From NCBI GenBank assembly GCA_963778465.1, contig CAVZUK010000003.1, forward strand, positions 2,790,001-2,854,000: a stretch of DNA of 64,000 nucleotides. The letters are read 5' to 3'. The first letter of the stretch is position 1. Each line of letters starts with the position of its first letter. The position numbers and the translations under genes are program-made. The notes below the pieces were generated by a model. That model worked only from the letters and a program-made list of their open reading frames with translations. It was not told the origin of the DNA and did no database searches. This document shows positions 18,747 through 27,310 of this stretch, piece by piece. The DNA is from CAVZBW01 sp963778465 (GTDB lineage Bacteria > Actinomycetota > Acidimicrobiia > Acidimicrobiales > RAAP-2).

Positions 18747-19087
18747 GTTCCTCCTTGACCGGCGATTGGAGCACCGGCTTTCCCCATCGGGCTGCCGGGT
18801 CGCCGGCACCACGCCCTCATCGTCATTCAATGTCGGTCCACGTGGCCCCAACAGGGACCAACGTCCCAATCTGTCACCCTGTTCGATCCCGCCTCGATAA
18901 GGACCAGAATCGAAACAGGACACGCGCTCGAAGAGCTCCGTTCCGAGCAACGGCGGGCGGCTCTCTCATATGGCGCCTGCAGCCGGCTGGAGAAGCGGAG
19001 TTCTACAGGTTGCTCGCTGACCTCCGCGATCTAGAGGAGTTTGCCGGCACGGTTTGAGAGCCTCCGGGCCGCTGGGCGTCGGCCCGC
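18747..19087. other. Intergenic stretch between two SDR genes
   Basis: No complete gene. The plus strand near 18960-19055 reads LIWRLQPAGEAEFYRLLADL RDLEEFAGTV to a stop. This is protein-like but has no start or family that I recognise, so it may be a gene tail remnant. The region nearest 18746 carries the ribosome site of the downstream SDR gene. Confidence 0.3.
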
Positions 19088-20077
19088 TCACCAATGGGTC
19101 CCCCGCAACACCCGGGCGAAGACGCGCGCCGGCCCCGAGAGCCTGTCGGCGTCGGGATCTGTCGGCTCCTCCCCGCGGGCCGCCCTGGACTCGGGAAACA
19201 GGTGATAAGCGACCTCGAGGACCATCTCCACCGGGCCGGGATTGAGTGCATGCGCGACCTCGAAGGCGCTGCCAAAAGGCGTCGAGATGCGATGGGGGCG
19301 GATGAGTATCGCCTCGGTGATCATGTCGGCCGCCTCCTCGGCGGTGATGGCCGGGAACGCGTCGTACAGCTCGGTCGACTCGATCATCGGGGTGCGCACG
19401 AGCGGCATGTACACGGTGGTGATGTGCACACCGTCGTTGCGTAGCTCGGGTGCGACGGACCGCGAGAACGCGTCGAGGGCCGCCTTGGACGCCAGGTAGG
19501 CGGAGAAGCGTGGTGTGTTCACCTGGACTCCGGCGGACGAGATATTGACCAGGTGCCCGAACCCGCGTGCTCGCATGCCGGGCGTGAGGGCCAAGATGAG
19601 CTTGACCGCGCCGAAGTAATTGACCTGCATGGTGCGCTGGAAGTCGTGCATGCGGTCGTAGGAGAGCGCGAGGGACCGTCGGATCGAGCGCCCGGCGCAG
19701 TTGACGAGCACGTCGACGCGCCCGTGGCGGTCGAGGACGCCGGACGCCATGCGTTCGACATCGTCGAGCTCGGAGAGATCGCAGGGATGGACGTGGGCGA
19801 CACCTCCCGCTGCGACGATCTCGTCCCTCGTCGCTTCGAGCCTCTCGCGAGTGCGGGCGACCAGCACCACCGTGGCGCCGTTGCGTCCCACCCGGATCGC
19901 ACCGGCCCGGCCGATGCCCGAGGACGCTCCGGTGATCATCACCACCTTGTCCCGGACCGCGTGGCGCAGCGTCCCGCCCCACGCCCGCCTGAGGAACCGT
20001 CCCGGCGTATAGGGGACCCGGAGGGCGATCCGGTTGGCCTCGTCGATCAGGCGACCGATCGGATCTGCCCGCGGCAT
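19088..20077 (-). CDS. SDR-family oxidoreductase with C-terminal extension
   Basis: The product is 329 aa from ATG 20077 (MPRADPIGRLIDEANRIALR). It shows VVMITGASSGIGRAGAI, HPCDLSELDDVER, VDVLVNCAGRS, HLVNISSAGVQ and SAYLASKAALDAFSRSV, a complete SDR catalytic set. The region after the core (TPFGSAFEVAHALNPGPVEM to the end) is the extension seen in SDRs similar to the reductase domain of fatty acyl-CoA reductases. This fits the nearby lipid genes, but the link is inferred. No ribosome site was found; the start was chosen by homology. Confidence 0.83.
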   Translation of the reverse strand: MPRADPIGRLIDEANRIALRVPYTPGRFLRRAWGGTLRHAVRDKVVMITGASSGIGRAGAIRVGRNGATVVLVARTRERLEATRDEIVAAGGVAHVHPCDLSELDDVERMASGVLDRHGRVDVLVNCAGRSIRRSLALSYDRMHDFQRTMQVNYFGAVKLILALTPGMRARGFGHLVNISSAGVQVNTPRFSAYLASKAALDAFSRSVAPELRNDGVHITTVYMPLVRTPMIESTELYDAFPAITAEEAADMITEAILIRPHRISTPFGSAFEVAHALNPGPVEMVLEVAYHLFPESRAARGEEPTDPDADRLSGPARVFARVLRGTHW

Positions 20078-20723
20078 GGTTACGACGGGCGCCCAAGCCG
20101 CGTGCGGAACTCGCCATGCGTGCGGTAGCAAGGCCCGAGAACGGCTTCATGGATAGCGTCGCAGCATTCTTGCCACATATGGCGCTCTTGGTTCCCCCTA
20201 TTCACCTCATCGACGGTTCCGAGACTTGTCCGACCCACGTCGCGCCGGGGTCTGACTCGGACACCATCGGTGGCCGCACCTTGCCGAGCTCCCGCTCGCT
20301 CATCCGGACACCGTCACACTCCAGCTGCACTCCGAGTCGATCGGTAGAGACAGGCCGCCGCCGTGGTCGTAGCGCTCCCAGCACCAGTCTGAGTGCATAG
20401 AGGGTCGGAGGCTCCTTTTGCGTCCGACTCGGTGGAGAGAGCACCCGGAGGACAGCCGCGACTCCCCCGCTGTCATTGGACCGGCCGACAACCCCTTCCT
20501 CATGTCCCCTCCTCGAGGCCCCGGATCCTTGCTCCGCCGGCAACGCACTTCCTGGATGCAGGTCCAATGCGCCTCCCGATCCATAACTCGTAAGGGACCA
20601 GCGGCCATCTCGGACTACGCCTTCGCTGGGCACGACGCCGTGTTCCTCTCTCCCCGTCGGACACCATGCAGCTCGCCGAGAATGCTCGCCCGCCCCCGAC
20701 GACGGCACCTGTGGGTCGTGGGT
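20078..20723. other. Gene-poor stretch, nothing recognised
   Basis: Open frames on both strands (for example 20202-20708 minus) show no motif, no ribosome site and irregular composition. I do not support any gene here. Confidence 0.35.
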
Positions 20724-22034
20724 TTAGACCTCTTCACGCCCGAGCTCTTGTGAGTCGACCCAGCGACGCATCTGTTCGTAGATGGTCGGATGGCTCAGGA
20801 GATGAAAGTGGTGCAGACCACCGAGGTGTCGGCCATTGTCGATCTCGAACGGCACGACCCGCCGACGGCCCTGCCCTGATGCACTTGCGAACCGGACGAA
20901 GAGGTCACCGAACAGCAGGCCGACGGGATGACGAGGGTTCCGAGTGACCGTTGCGCCGATGAAGTAGTAGTTGGCGTCTGCGAGAAACGGGACCTCCTCG
21001 CAGCGGTTCTTGAGGAACTCGTCAGGATCGTGTCCCAGCCAATCGCTCTCGAGACAGGAGCCGAAGCGCAGGTCCTTGATCCCCGCGCTCCTCGAGTTGA
21101 GCGCTCTCGCAAAGGGCCGGATTTCGGGGACTAGGTTCAGCGCCCATCCCGCCACGTTCGCGCCTTGCTCGAGGTGAGAACCCATGTGGGGAGTCGCAAG
21201 GCAGAAGACGTGGCGGACCCGACCCGTCCACGAGCACCCGCCGATGGCCCCTTGGTGGCACGCACTCCGTGCAACCAGGCCACCCATCGAATGCCCGACG
21301 AGGATGATCTCCTCGACAGGCTGCGGCCAGCCGTCAACGACCTGTTCCAGCAGGTGGGCCAGGTCGAGGCCGTTCTGCGAAATGTGTAGTCCGCTGTTGT
21401 ACCGAACGTACAGTGCCGTGTAGCCAAGATCGCGTCCGAGGCGGAGCCCATGGCTCACGGGCGGGTCACCAGCTTGCGAGCCCGAAGAGAACCACGAGCG
21501 GTCCGTCTCACAGAGGCCGTGGACGAACACTGCCAGGCGTGGAGTGGCGTCGGTAAAGGCCGAGGCGAGGCCCCCGGGTTGCGGATCGACGTCCCGGCCG
21601 CCATCGCGCAGCGTCATCGGAAGGGCGAGTGGGTTGCCAGCGATGGCCAGTGCGTCGCCGTACAGGCCGTTCAGCGCTCCAAGTGCGAAGTTGCCGGCGG
21701 CGGACGCTGAGACCCGCATCTCGTGCTCTCCCGAGCACGAGGCCAGCCCCGCCGCGAGAACCTGGGGGGCCGTCCGGTGTGCGCCCTCGAGCAAGCCGTA
21801 CACGGCGTGGGCGATCAGGTCGTGCGTCACCCGCATGGGTGCCGCCACCGGACCGAGGGCCCCAAACGTCCGGTCGGCGACCGCAGCGTGAACGCCGCGG
21901 ACGAGACCCACCCCTCGGGCGAGGCTCTCTCCGCCCAGCTGACCGAGCGCCTGGATCTCCTCGTTGGCCACGCTGCCTGCCACGTTGCCCGCCCCTGTCG
22001 TCAGCCGACTTCGCCCGAGACGCTCCGGAACCAC
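20724..22034 (-). CDS. Alpha/beta-hydrolase, PGAP1/lipase-type
   Basis: The product is 436 aa. The catalytic nucleophile motif GHSMGGLV lies after EEIILVGH. An oxyanion-type FVHGLCETDRSWF precedes it, and CLATPHMGSHLEQGA follows, the pattern of triacylglycerol lipases and PGAP1-like esterases. The HF/HLLSHPTIYEQM near the end gives the catalytic His. The first 120 residues (GVGLVRGVHAAVADRTFGAL and beyond) are a helical domain typical of actinobacterial homologues. A Ser hydrolase acting on lipids is likely. Neighbours are a patatin-like phospholipase (82 bp away, same strand) and an acyl-CoA ligase. The GTG start at 22034 is uncertain. Confidence 0.85.
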   Translation of the reverse strand: MVPERLGRSRLTTGAGNVAGSVANEEIQALGQLGGESLARGVGLVRGVHAAVADRTFGALGPVAAPMRVTHDLIAHAVYGLLEGAHRTAPQVLAAGLASCSGEHEMRVSASAAGNFALGALNGLYGDALAIAGNPLALPMTLRDGGRDVDPQPGGLASAFTDATPRLAVFVHGLCETDRSWFSSGSQAGDPPVSHGLRLGRDLGYTALYVRYNSGLHISQNGLDLAHLLEQVVDGWPQPVEEIILVGHSMGGLVARSACHQGAIGGCSWTGRVRHVFCLATPHMGSHLEQGANVAGWALNLVPEIRPFARALNSRSAGIKDLRFGSCLESDWLGHDPDEFLKNRCEEVPFLADANYYFIGATVTRNPRHPVGLLFGDLFVRFASASGQGRRRVVPFEIDNGRHLGGLHHFHLLSHPTIYEQMRRWVDSQELGREEV

Positions 22035-22116
22035 GCTTCGCTCGCCTGCGAGCTTGGCAGCAACTCTACGTCGTGGCTGGCGCCGGGCGAAATGATCGGT
22101 CGCCTGCGGGCAACGA

Positions 22117-23121
22117 TCAATGCGGTGCTCTCAGGAGGTTCAATCGTTCCCGGGTGTCCGCTCGGGCCAGGCGTCGCAGGGTCGACCGGCGCACCTGGCG
22201 TGCCACGGCGGGACGGCGTTCCCAATCCATTGCCCGAAGGCCCATCGCGGCGAGGTCCTCCGGCGTGGGCTGGAAGGCGACCACGTGGCCACCTCGTCGG
22301 CGGATCCTCATGGCCTCGGCGTCGAGCAGGGCCCGTGACCAGCGTCGAGCAGGTTGGTCGGCGCTCAACCGCAGGGAGCGGCTGGCGATGGACATGGGTG
22401 AGCTGACTAACACCAGGTCGAGGTCTTCGCCGGCTAGGAGATCGCCGTTCGTGGGCGAGTGCGCGCCGCCGTCGATGTAAGACGTGCCGTCGATGACGAC
22501 CGGCCTGAACACCCCCGGAATGGCGCACGAGGCGGCGACGGCCAGGGACTCCGCAGCCACGGCGTCCCGGCCGAACACCACCCGGCGCCCGTCACGCTGG
22601 CGAACGGCGCAGATCCACAGCTTCTCTTCGGGCCAGCTGTCGGAGACCAGCGCGCCGATGCCCGCGCTGATGAACGCCGTGTCGACCGTTCCGTCGGGGA
22701 TGAGGGAGGCGAGGATGGCAACGGGACGCGACGACAGCGGCCGCCGTGCTACCTGCTGGAGGATCGTGCCGATCTCGGAGGCTGAACGTAGCCGGCTCGG
22801 CTCCGGACGCAGCAGCCGTCGGCGAGGACGGGTCCCCACGCGCTGGACCAGCTCGACACCCTCTGGCGAGAGCGGCCGGTCCTCGGCGCGCGCCAGCAGA
22901 TCAAGAGCCGAGAGCCCGGCCCGGAGACCTGCGGCCGTGACGGCTCCGGCTGAGGTGCCGACCATGACCACCGCCGTCCGTGGGTCCCAACCGGTGGCCT
23001 CGGCCAGCGCAGCCACCACGCCGGCGTGGAATGCGCTGCCGACCACACCTCCGGCCCCGAAGACGAGTCCGATACGCGGAGCCCTGCCGTGCCGGTCGGC
23101 CGGCTGCCGGGGTCGATGCAT
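22117..23121 (-). CDS. Patatin-like phospholipase
   Basis: The product is 334 aa. It contains the anion-hole motif GLVFGAGGVVGSAFHAGVV, the nucleophile VGTSAGAVTA (GxSxG) and the catalytic Asp motif YIDGGAHSPTNGDLL. Together these define the Ser-Asp dyad of patatin-family lipases, which release fatty acids from phospholipids or acylglycerols. The 82-bp spacing and same strand suggest co-transcription with the following lipase gene. Confidence 0.9.
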   Translation of the reverse strand: MHRPRQPADRHGRAPRIGLVFGAGGVVGSAFHAGVVAALAEATGWDPRTAVVMVGTSAGAVTAAGLRAGLSALDLLARAEDRPLSPEGVELVQRVGTRPRRRLLRPEPSRLRSASEIGTILQQVARRPLSSRPVAILASLIPDGTVDTAFISAGIGALVSDSWPEEKLWICAVRQRDGRRVVFGRDAVAAESLAVAASCAIPGVFRPVVIDGTSYIDGGAHSPTNGDLLAGEDLDLVLVSSPMSIASRSLRLSADQPARRWSRALLDAEAMRIRRRGGHVVAFQPTPEDLAAMGLRAMDWERRPAVARQVRRSTLRRLARADTRERLNLLRAPH

Positions 23122-23189
23122 CGGCCTACATCATCTCCGTCTGGCGTCGCCCGGCGGGCGGCGCCAGGGGGCACTCGCCGCCCCGCCCC

Positions 23190-23445
23190 TTGCGCCCACC
23201 GTCGAGGACGGCGCTACCTGAGGGAATCGCCTCCATGGCCATCGCTTCCCTGGCGGTGTTCGGGGGACCTCCCCGTCGTGCGAGGAGTTCGTCGGTGCCA
23301 TCGCCGCCCGTCTGCCGCTCGAGCCCGATTGTCGCCAGAGGCTCCGCACGGTGCCCTTCCGGAGGTCGCCGGCGTGGAGGATCCGCACTTCGACATCCGG
23401 TACGAGATCCGCCGGCGATCGGGTGCTCGGTCAGTGCCCACTACG
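23190..23445 (+). pseudogene. Remnant of a wax-ester synthase/DGAT acyltransferase N-terminus
   Basis: On the plus strand pieces in successive frames line up with the conserved N-terminus of WS/DGAT proteins: SMAIASLAVFGGPP, then CEEFVGAIAARLPLEPDCRQ RLRTVPF, then PEVAGVEDPHFDIRYEIRR. In intact enzymes these are the M.(I/V)GSLA(V/I)F(D/E)GP, RL..VPR.RQRL..VPF and VDDPHFDL.YHVR blocks. At least two frame changes separate them, and the rest of the gene, including the HHxxxDG active site, is absent. It sits between patatin and fadD-type genes, so it is probably a decayed member of a triacylglycerol/wax-ester gene group. Confidence 0.55.
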
Positions 23446-24990
23446 TGCTGCTGAACCCCCAGCCGGTGGCTCCTTCAGGGCCTGCTTGAGGATCTTCCCC
23501 GTGGCGCCCTTCGGGAGGTCCTGCCGGAGCTCGACGATACGAGGGTACTTGTAGGCCGCCATGCGGTCCTTGGCGAACCTCATGATCTCGTCCTCGCTCG
23601 CCGTTGATCCGGCGTGCAGCTCGACGTACGCCTTGATCTCCTCGCCGAGGCGGTCGTGGGGCACGCCGACGACTGCTGCCTCCGCGACGCTTGGGTGGGT
23701 GTAGAGCACCTCTTCGATCTCCCGGGGGTACACGTTGTAGCCGCCCCTGATGATGAGGTCCTTCTTCCGGTCCACGATGAAGACGAACCCATCGTCGTCG
23801 AGGTAGCCGAGATCCCCCGTGTGGAACCACCCACCGGCGAATGCCTCTGCCGTAGCCTCTGGGTCGTCGAAGTATCCGGTCGGCATGATGACACCTCGTA
23901 CGACGATCTCCCCGACCTGACCGGACCCCGCGGGCACGGATTCACCTTTGTCGTTCCATATCTCGAGCTCGGCGCCCCAGATCGGCTTGCCGACGCTATA
24001 GATCTTGCGGTCTTCGGCGCTGACGTTGAAGGTGACTGTCGAGGCGGTCTCGGTCATGCCGTACCCCTCGAGGATGACGATGCCGAACTTCTCCTCGACG
24101 CCGTCAAGGACCTGTGCAGGGATGGCCGCGCCCCCGGAGATCCCCACCCGCAGGGAGGAGAGGTCGTACTTGGCGATATTCGGATGCTCGAGCATCGCGA
24201 TGTACATGGTCGGCACCCCCTCGAAGATCGTTACCCGGTCGCGTTGGATGACGTCGAGGACGTTGTCGATCTCGAATCGCGGGACGAGCGACATGGTCGC
24301 CCCGAACCGCACGCAGACGTTGAGCTCGCTGCTCAGACCGAAGACATGGAACATGGGGAGCACCACGAGGACGACGTCGTCATCCCTTACGCCGAAGAGC
24401 CGGCCGGGTGTCTCTGCGTTCATGTAGAGCTGGAAGTGGCTGAGCTCTGCCCCCTTCGGCCTGCCCGTCGTCCCCGAGGTGTACACGATGGCCGCCGTGT
24501 CGCCCGGCTGCGACGGCTCGAAGACCCGCGGATCGGATGGCTCGCCGGAAAGGAGCTCCTGGAAGGGGCTGCCGACTGGCACTTTGGAGGAGCCGGGCAG
24601 GGTCACCACGTAGATCTGGTCGAGGCCCGCGTCGGCGGCGCCCTTGGCGGCCTCCGCCGCGACCCCGGCCCACGTGACGAGCAAGCAGGCACGGGAGTTC
24701 GCGAGCTGGTACGCAACCTCAGGTGCCTTTAGCAAGACGTTGAGGGGAACGACCACCGAGCCGGCCTTCAGGGTGCCGAAGTAGGCGATCACGAACTCTG
24801 GGAGGTTGGGCAGCTGCAGGGCCACCGCTTGGCCGGGCAGAACGCCCTGGCGGCGGAGGCCCGAGGCGAAGCGGTCGGAGAGCGTATCCAGCTCCGCATA
24901 GGTCAGGGCGCCGGCACCCGAGAGGATCGCAGGCTTCGAGGGATTCGCCTTCGCCGACTCCCGCAGAATGGTGGCCAGGTTGAACGTCAT
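23431..24990 (-). CDS. fadD: Long-chain-fatty-acid--CoA ligase (AMP-binding enzyme)
   Basis: The product is 519 aa. ATG 24990 is preceded by AGGAGGGGG. It has all adenylation motifs: IVYTSGTTGRPKGAELSH (P-loop), VILEGYGMTETAS, GGWFHTGDLGYLDDDG, VDRKKDLIIRGGYNVYPREI and the C-terminal catalytic Lys in LPKGATGKILK. It activates a carboxylic acid, usually a fatty acid, to the acyl-AMP and then acyl-CoA. Length and motifs fit the medium/long-chain FadD group. Its neighbours (patatin, lipase, WS/DGAT remnant) suggest handling of fatty acids released from lipids. Confidence 0.92.
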   Translation of the reverse strand: MTFNLATILRESAKANPSKPAILSGAGALTYAELDTLSDRFASGLRRQGVLPGQAVALQLPNLPEFVIAYFGTLKAGSVVVPLNVLLKAPEVAYQLANSRACLLVTWAGVAAEAAKGAADAGLDQIYVVTLPGSSKVPVGSPFQELLSGEPSDPRVFEPSQPGDTAAIVYTSGTTGRPKGAELSHFQLYMNAETPGRLFGVRDDDVVLVVLPMFHVFGLSSELNVCVRFGATMSLVPRFEIDNVLDVIQRDRVTIFEGVPTMYIAMLEHPNIAKYDLSSLRVGISGGAAIPAQVLDGVEEKFGIVILEGYGMTETASTVTFNVSAEDRKIYSVGKPIWGAELEIWNDKGESVPAGSGQVGEIVVRGVIMPTGYFDDPEATAEAFAGGWFHTGDLGYLDDDGFVFIVDRKKDLIIRGGYNVYPREIEEVLYTHPSVAEAAVVGVPHDRLGEEIKAYVELHAGSTASEDEIMRFAKDRMAAYKYPRIVELRQDLPKGATGKILKQALKEPPAGGSAARSGH

Positions 24991-25387
24991 GACTCCCCCT
25001 CCTGGTGTTGCGTCGCTTCCTCGGCTGCCACTCAGGCAACACGGGTATACCCCAAAGATCCTGACAGGTGGATCGGTCCGCCAACAGGGCCGCAAGTCCC
25101 ATCTCTCCCAGTGCCCGCCCCGCTCACCGTGGCAGCACTAATCGCACTGATGAAGGCCCGGCGCGGCAGATTGGTGCTCCACGCGGCCGAAAGAACGTAT
25201 CCGAGGGTTCGCCCCGACAGGCTGCCTCTGCCATCCAGGCCGGGCGTCGCAGGAGCTGTTCGAGTCAGAGGGTTTCCGTCGCTCCCGGCCGCATCAGCCA
25301 CTCGGTGAGCGGAAGGTTGAGCTCATCTTCGAGGAGCACGCCGACACGGTAGGACCGGGGGGACCGGGGGGACCGGATTCTGTCGCG
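24991..25387. other. Intergenic stretch between fadD-type gene and the IS region
   Basis: No gene is supported. A run GGACCGGGG repeats in tandem near 25353-25375 (period 9). The stretch probably contains the fadD promoter close to 25000. Confidence 0.3.
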
Positions 25388-25543
25388 TCAGGTCCCGTTG
25401 CCGCTGAAGTCCCCGCACCCGTGGAGGACGACCCCGTTGACGATCATCGCCCGCTGCTTGTCGCCATCTGACGAGTAGCGGATTCGGTCGGTGGGTGGGT
25501 GCTCGACGAGTTCGCCACAGTAGGCGCAAGGCGTGATTGGCAC
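25388..25543 (-). CDS. Small zinc-knuckle protein (TPCAYC family, copy 2)
   Basis: A 51-codon minus-strand frame from GTG 25543 reads MPITPCAYCGELVEHPPTDR, IRYSSDGDKQRAMIVNG and VVLHGCGDFSGNGT. The CxxC pair plus a later HGC could bind zinc, though a fourth ligand is unclear. The fragment at 13877-14012 is a relative, so this is a real, repeated family and not a chance frame. The start codon is only 12 bp from the subterminal inverted repeat of the adjacent IS110-type element, so its promoter may have been displaced. Function unknown. Confidence 0.5.
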   Translation of the reverse strand: MPITPCAYCGELVEHPPTDRIRYSSDGDKQRAMIVNGVVLHGCGDFSGNGT

Positions 25544-25633
25544 TGCTAGTCAACATGAAACGGCTGGCTCGATCCGCATCTACGTGGATCATCCACCAAG
25601 GTGGGCGGAGCCAACATACGGAAGGAGCCAGCC

Positions 25634-26731
25634 GTGCCCATTCTTGCCCACCCAGACGCCGTGTTCCTCGGGATGGACGTCCACAAGGACTCGATCTCCG
25701 TGGGGATCTTGAACCCCGGTCATGAGCGTCCCGACGTCGAGAAGATCTTCCACGACGAAGCGTCGGTCCGCCGCCTGATCGATCGATTCGACGACCGGTC
25801 ACGGCTCGTGTCCTGTTACGAGGCAGGGCCGACGGGCTACGACCTGGCCCGGTTGCTCAAGTCCCTCGGGGTGCGCTGCGAGGTCATTGCTCCGTCGATG
25901 ATCCCCAAGGCCGCCGGCGACAAGGTGAAAACCGATACCCGTGACTGCCGCCGGCTGGCCCGGCTGCACCGGGCCGGCGAACTGGTGGCCGTCCGGATCC
26001 CGACGCCACTCGAAGAGGCGGTCCGTGATCTGTGCCGGGCCCGCAGCGACATGGTCGAGGACCTCACCCGGGCCCGCAACCGGCTGACCAAGTTCCTCCT
26101 GCGCCACTCCCGGGTCTGGCGGGACGGGTCGAACTGGACGGTGAAGCATCAGGCGTGGCTCGGTGCCCAGCGCTTCGACGAGCCCGCCCTCGGGGTCACC
26201 TTCGACCACTATCGAGCCGTGGTCTCGTCGCGCGACGCTGCCCTTGCCGCCGTCGAGGCCGATCTCCGCACCTGGTTCGACAAGGAGCCCTTCGCCGACC
26301 CCGTGCGCCGGCTGACTGCCTATCGAGGGGTGACCACCATGGGCGCGCTGACCCTGCAGGCCGAGGTCTGCGACTGGCGGCGGTTCGGCCGGCCCGCCTC
26401 ATTCATGGGATTTGTCGGACTGGTCCCGAGTGAGTACTCAAGCGGATCGATCACCCACCGGGGGCACATCACCAGGGCCGGGAACACCCACCTGCGGGCC
26501 CAGCTGGTCGAGGCCGCCTGGTCCTACCAGCACCGCCCCTATGTCGGCCCCGAGATCGCCAAGCGCCATGAGGGGCTCCCACCAGAAGTGGTGGCCCGGG
26601 CCTGGGCCGCCCAGCTCCGGCTCTGCGGCCGGTTCCGCCACCTGGCAGCCAGGAAGAACACCAAGAGCGTGGTGGCCGCGGCCATCGCCAGAGAGCTCGC
26701 CGGCTTCCTCTGGGCCGAGATGGCGAGCTGA
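25634..26731 (+). CDS. IS110-family transposase (DEDD recombinase)
   Basis: The product is 365 aa from GTG 25634, with AAGGAG 6 bases upstream. The N-terminal RuvC-like DEDD domain shows VFLGMDVHKDSISVGIL, SCYEAGPTGYDLARLL and KVKTDTRDCRRLARL. The C-terminal transposase_20 domain shows RRLTAYRGVTTMGALTL, FVGLVPSEYSSG and ITRAGNTHLRAQLVEAAW, with the catalytic Ser region. It appears full length and intact. These enzymes are guided by a bridge RNA encoded in the non-coding end of the element. Confidence 0.93.
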   Translation: MPILAHPDAVFLGMDVHKDSISVGILNPGHERPDVEKIFHDEASVRRLIDRFDDRSRLVSCYEAGPTGYDLARLLKSLGVRCEVIAPSMIPKAAGDKVKTDTRDCRRLARLHRAGELVAVRIPTPLEEAVRDLCRARSDMVEDLTRARNRLTKFLLRHSRVWRDGSNWTVKHQAWLGAQRFDEPALGVTFDHYRAVVSSRDAALAAVEADLRTWFDKEPFADPVRRLTAYRGVTTMGALTLQAEVCDWRRFGRPASFMGFVGLVPSEYSSGSITHRGHITRAGNTHLRAQLVEAAWSYQHRPYVGPEIAKRHEGLPPEVVARAWAAQLRLCGRFRHLAARKNTKSVVAAAIARELAGFLWAEMAS

Positions 26732-27179
26732 GATCACTTCTCCCGACGGACACCTGGGCCGGCTGCCCCAGTGACCGAGCGCTGGACGATGCGCCGGCGA
26801 CCCGCCGTTGCAGGACCGATCCCCGGCGGCACTATGCCGCGCCAACACCGTTGGAAAGCTAGTCAGGGGCACCTTCCTGCGGATAGCCGACATGCGGTTC
26901 CGATCCGCGTACATCAGTGTGGCGGTCAGCCGATCCACCGACCGCCGGCGCATCGTCGAGACCTCGGAGCCCGACCACCACCCCACGAGGCCGCCGCTGG
27001 GGAGGTGTGGCAGCCGCCACCCCCAGCGTCAAGACCGTTCGTCCTCACTTCGCTGCAGGGCGCTCCGTCTTGACCCCGAGGCCCCCCGTCGCCTGCCTAT
27101 TGCTGATCAACGACCGACCAGTCCCTGGTCGGTCGCGGCCGAAAACCGATTCCGACTCGAGTCTCGCGACCACTTGACA
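26732..27179 (+). other. Non-coding right end of the IS110-type element, candidate bridge RNA locus
   Basis: There is no gene between the transposase stop and the right inverted repeat. In IS1111-type elements the bridge RNA that pairs with donor and target DNA is encoded in this position. A strong hairpin (27111-27135) lies inside. The RNA boundaries and its guide loops cannot be read by eye. The assignment rests on family knowledge and position. Confidence 0.45.
27111..27135. other. Strong hairpin inside the IS110-type right end
   Basis: CGACCGACCAG (27111-27121), loop TCC, CTGGTCGGTCG (27125-27135) form an 11-bp perfect stem. It may be a stem of the bridge RNA or a transcription stop near the element end. 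Confidence 0.55.
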
Positions 27180-27191
27180 AGCCGTTTCACA

Positions 27192-27196
27192 TCAGT
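27192..27196. repeat. Target-site duplication of the IS1634-type element, left copy
   Basis: TCAGT here is repeated as TCAGT at 29190-29194, immediately outside both terminal inverted repeats. A 5-bp duplication agrees with the 5-6 bp usual for IS1634 elements. Confidence 0.65.
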
Positions 27197-27220
27197 CCGG
27201 ACTTCCGGAGATGGTGGGCA
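27197..27220 (+). repeat. Left terminal inverted repeat of the IS1634-type element
   Basis: The 24-bp repeat beginning CCGGACTTCCGG matches the reverse complement of 29166-29189 with one mismatch. Confidence 0.8.
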
Positions 27221-27310
27221 GTCAGAGGGGCTAAAAGGCTGGGTTGACCAGGTAGAACGAATGCGACAGGCCAGAGCGGTCGTGTTACTACGCGAAGCTG
27301 TGAGCTGGGA

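Larger units (their letters stand above)
25556..27189 (+). mobile_element. IS110-family element, IS1111-type with subterminal inverted repeats
   Basis: The element is delimited by TGAAACGGCT at 25556-25565 and its exact reverse complement AGCCGTTTCA at 27180-27189. Short subterminal repeats like these distinguish the IS1111 subgroup from other IS110 elements, which lack inverted repeats. True ends may lie a few bases outside. It carries one DEDD transposase gene and a 450-base non-coding right part. No target duplication is expected for this family, and none is seen. Confidence 0.75.

Noticed and set aside
23614..24732. Long plus-strand frame (372 codons)
   Set aside because: Antisense shadow of the acyl-CoA ligase gene, whose motifs are complete on the other strand.
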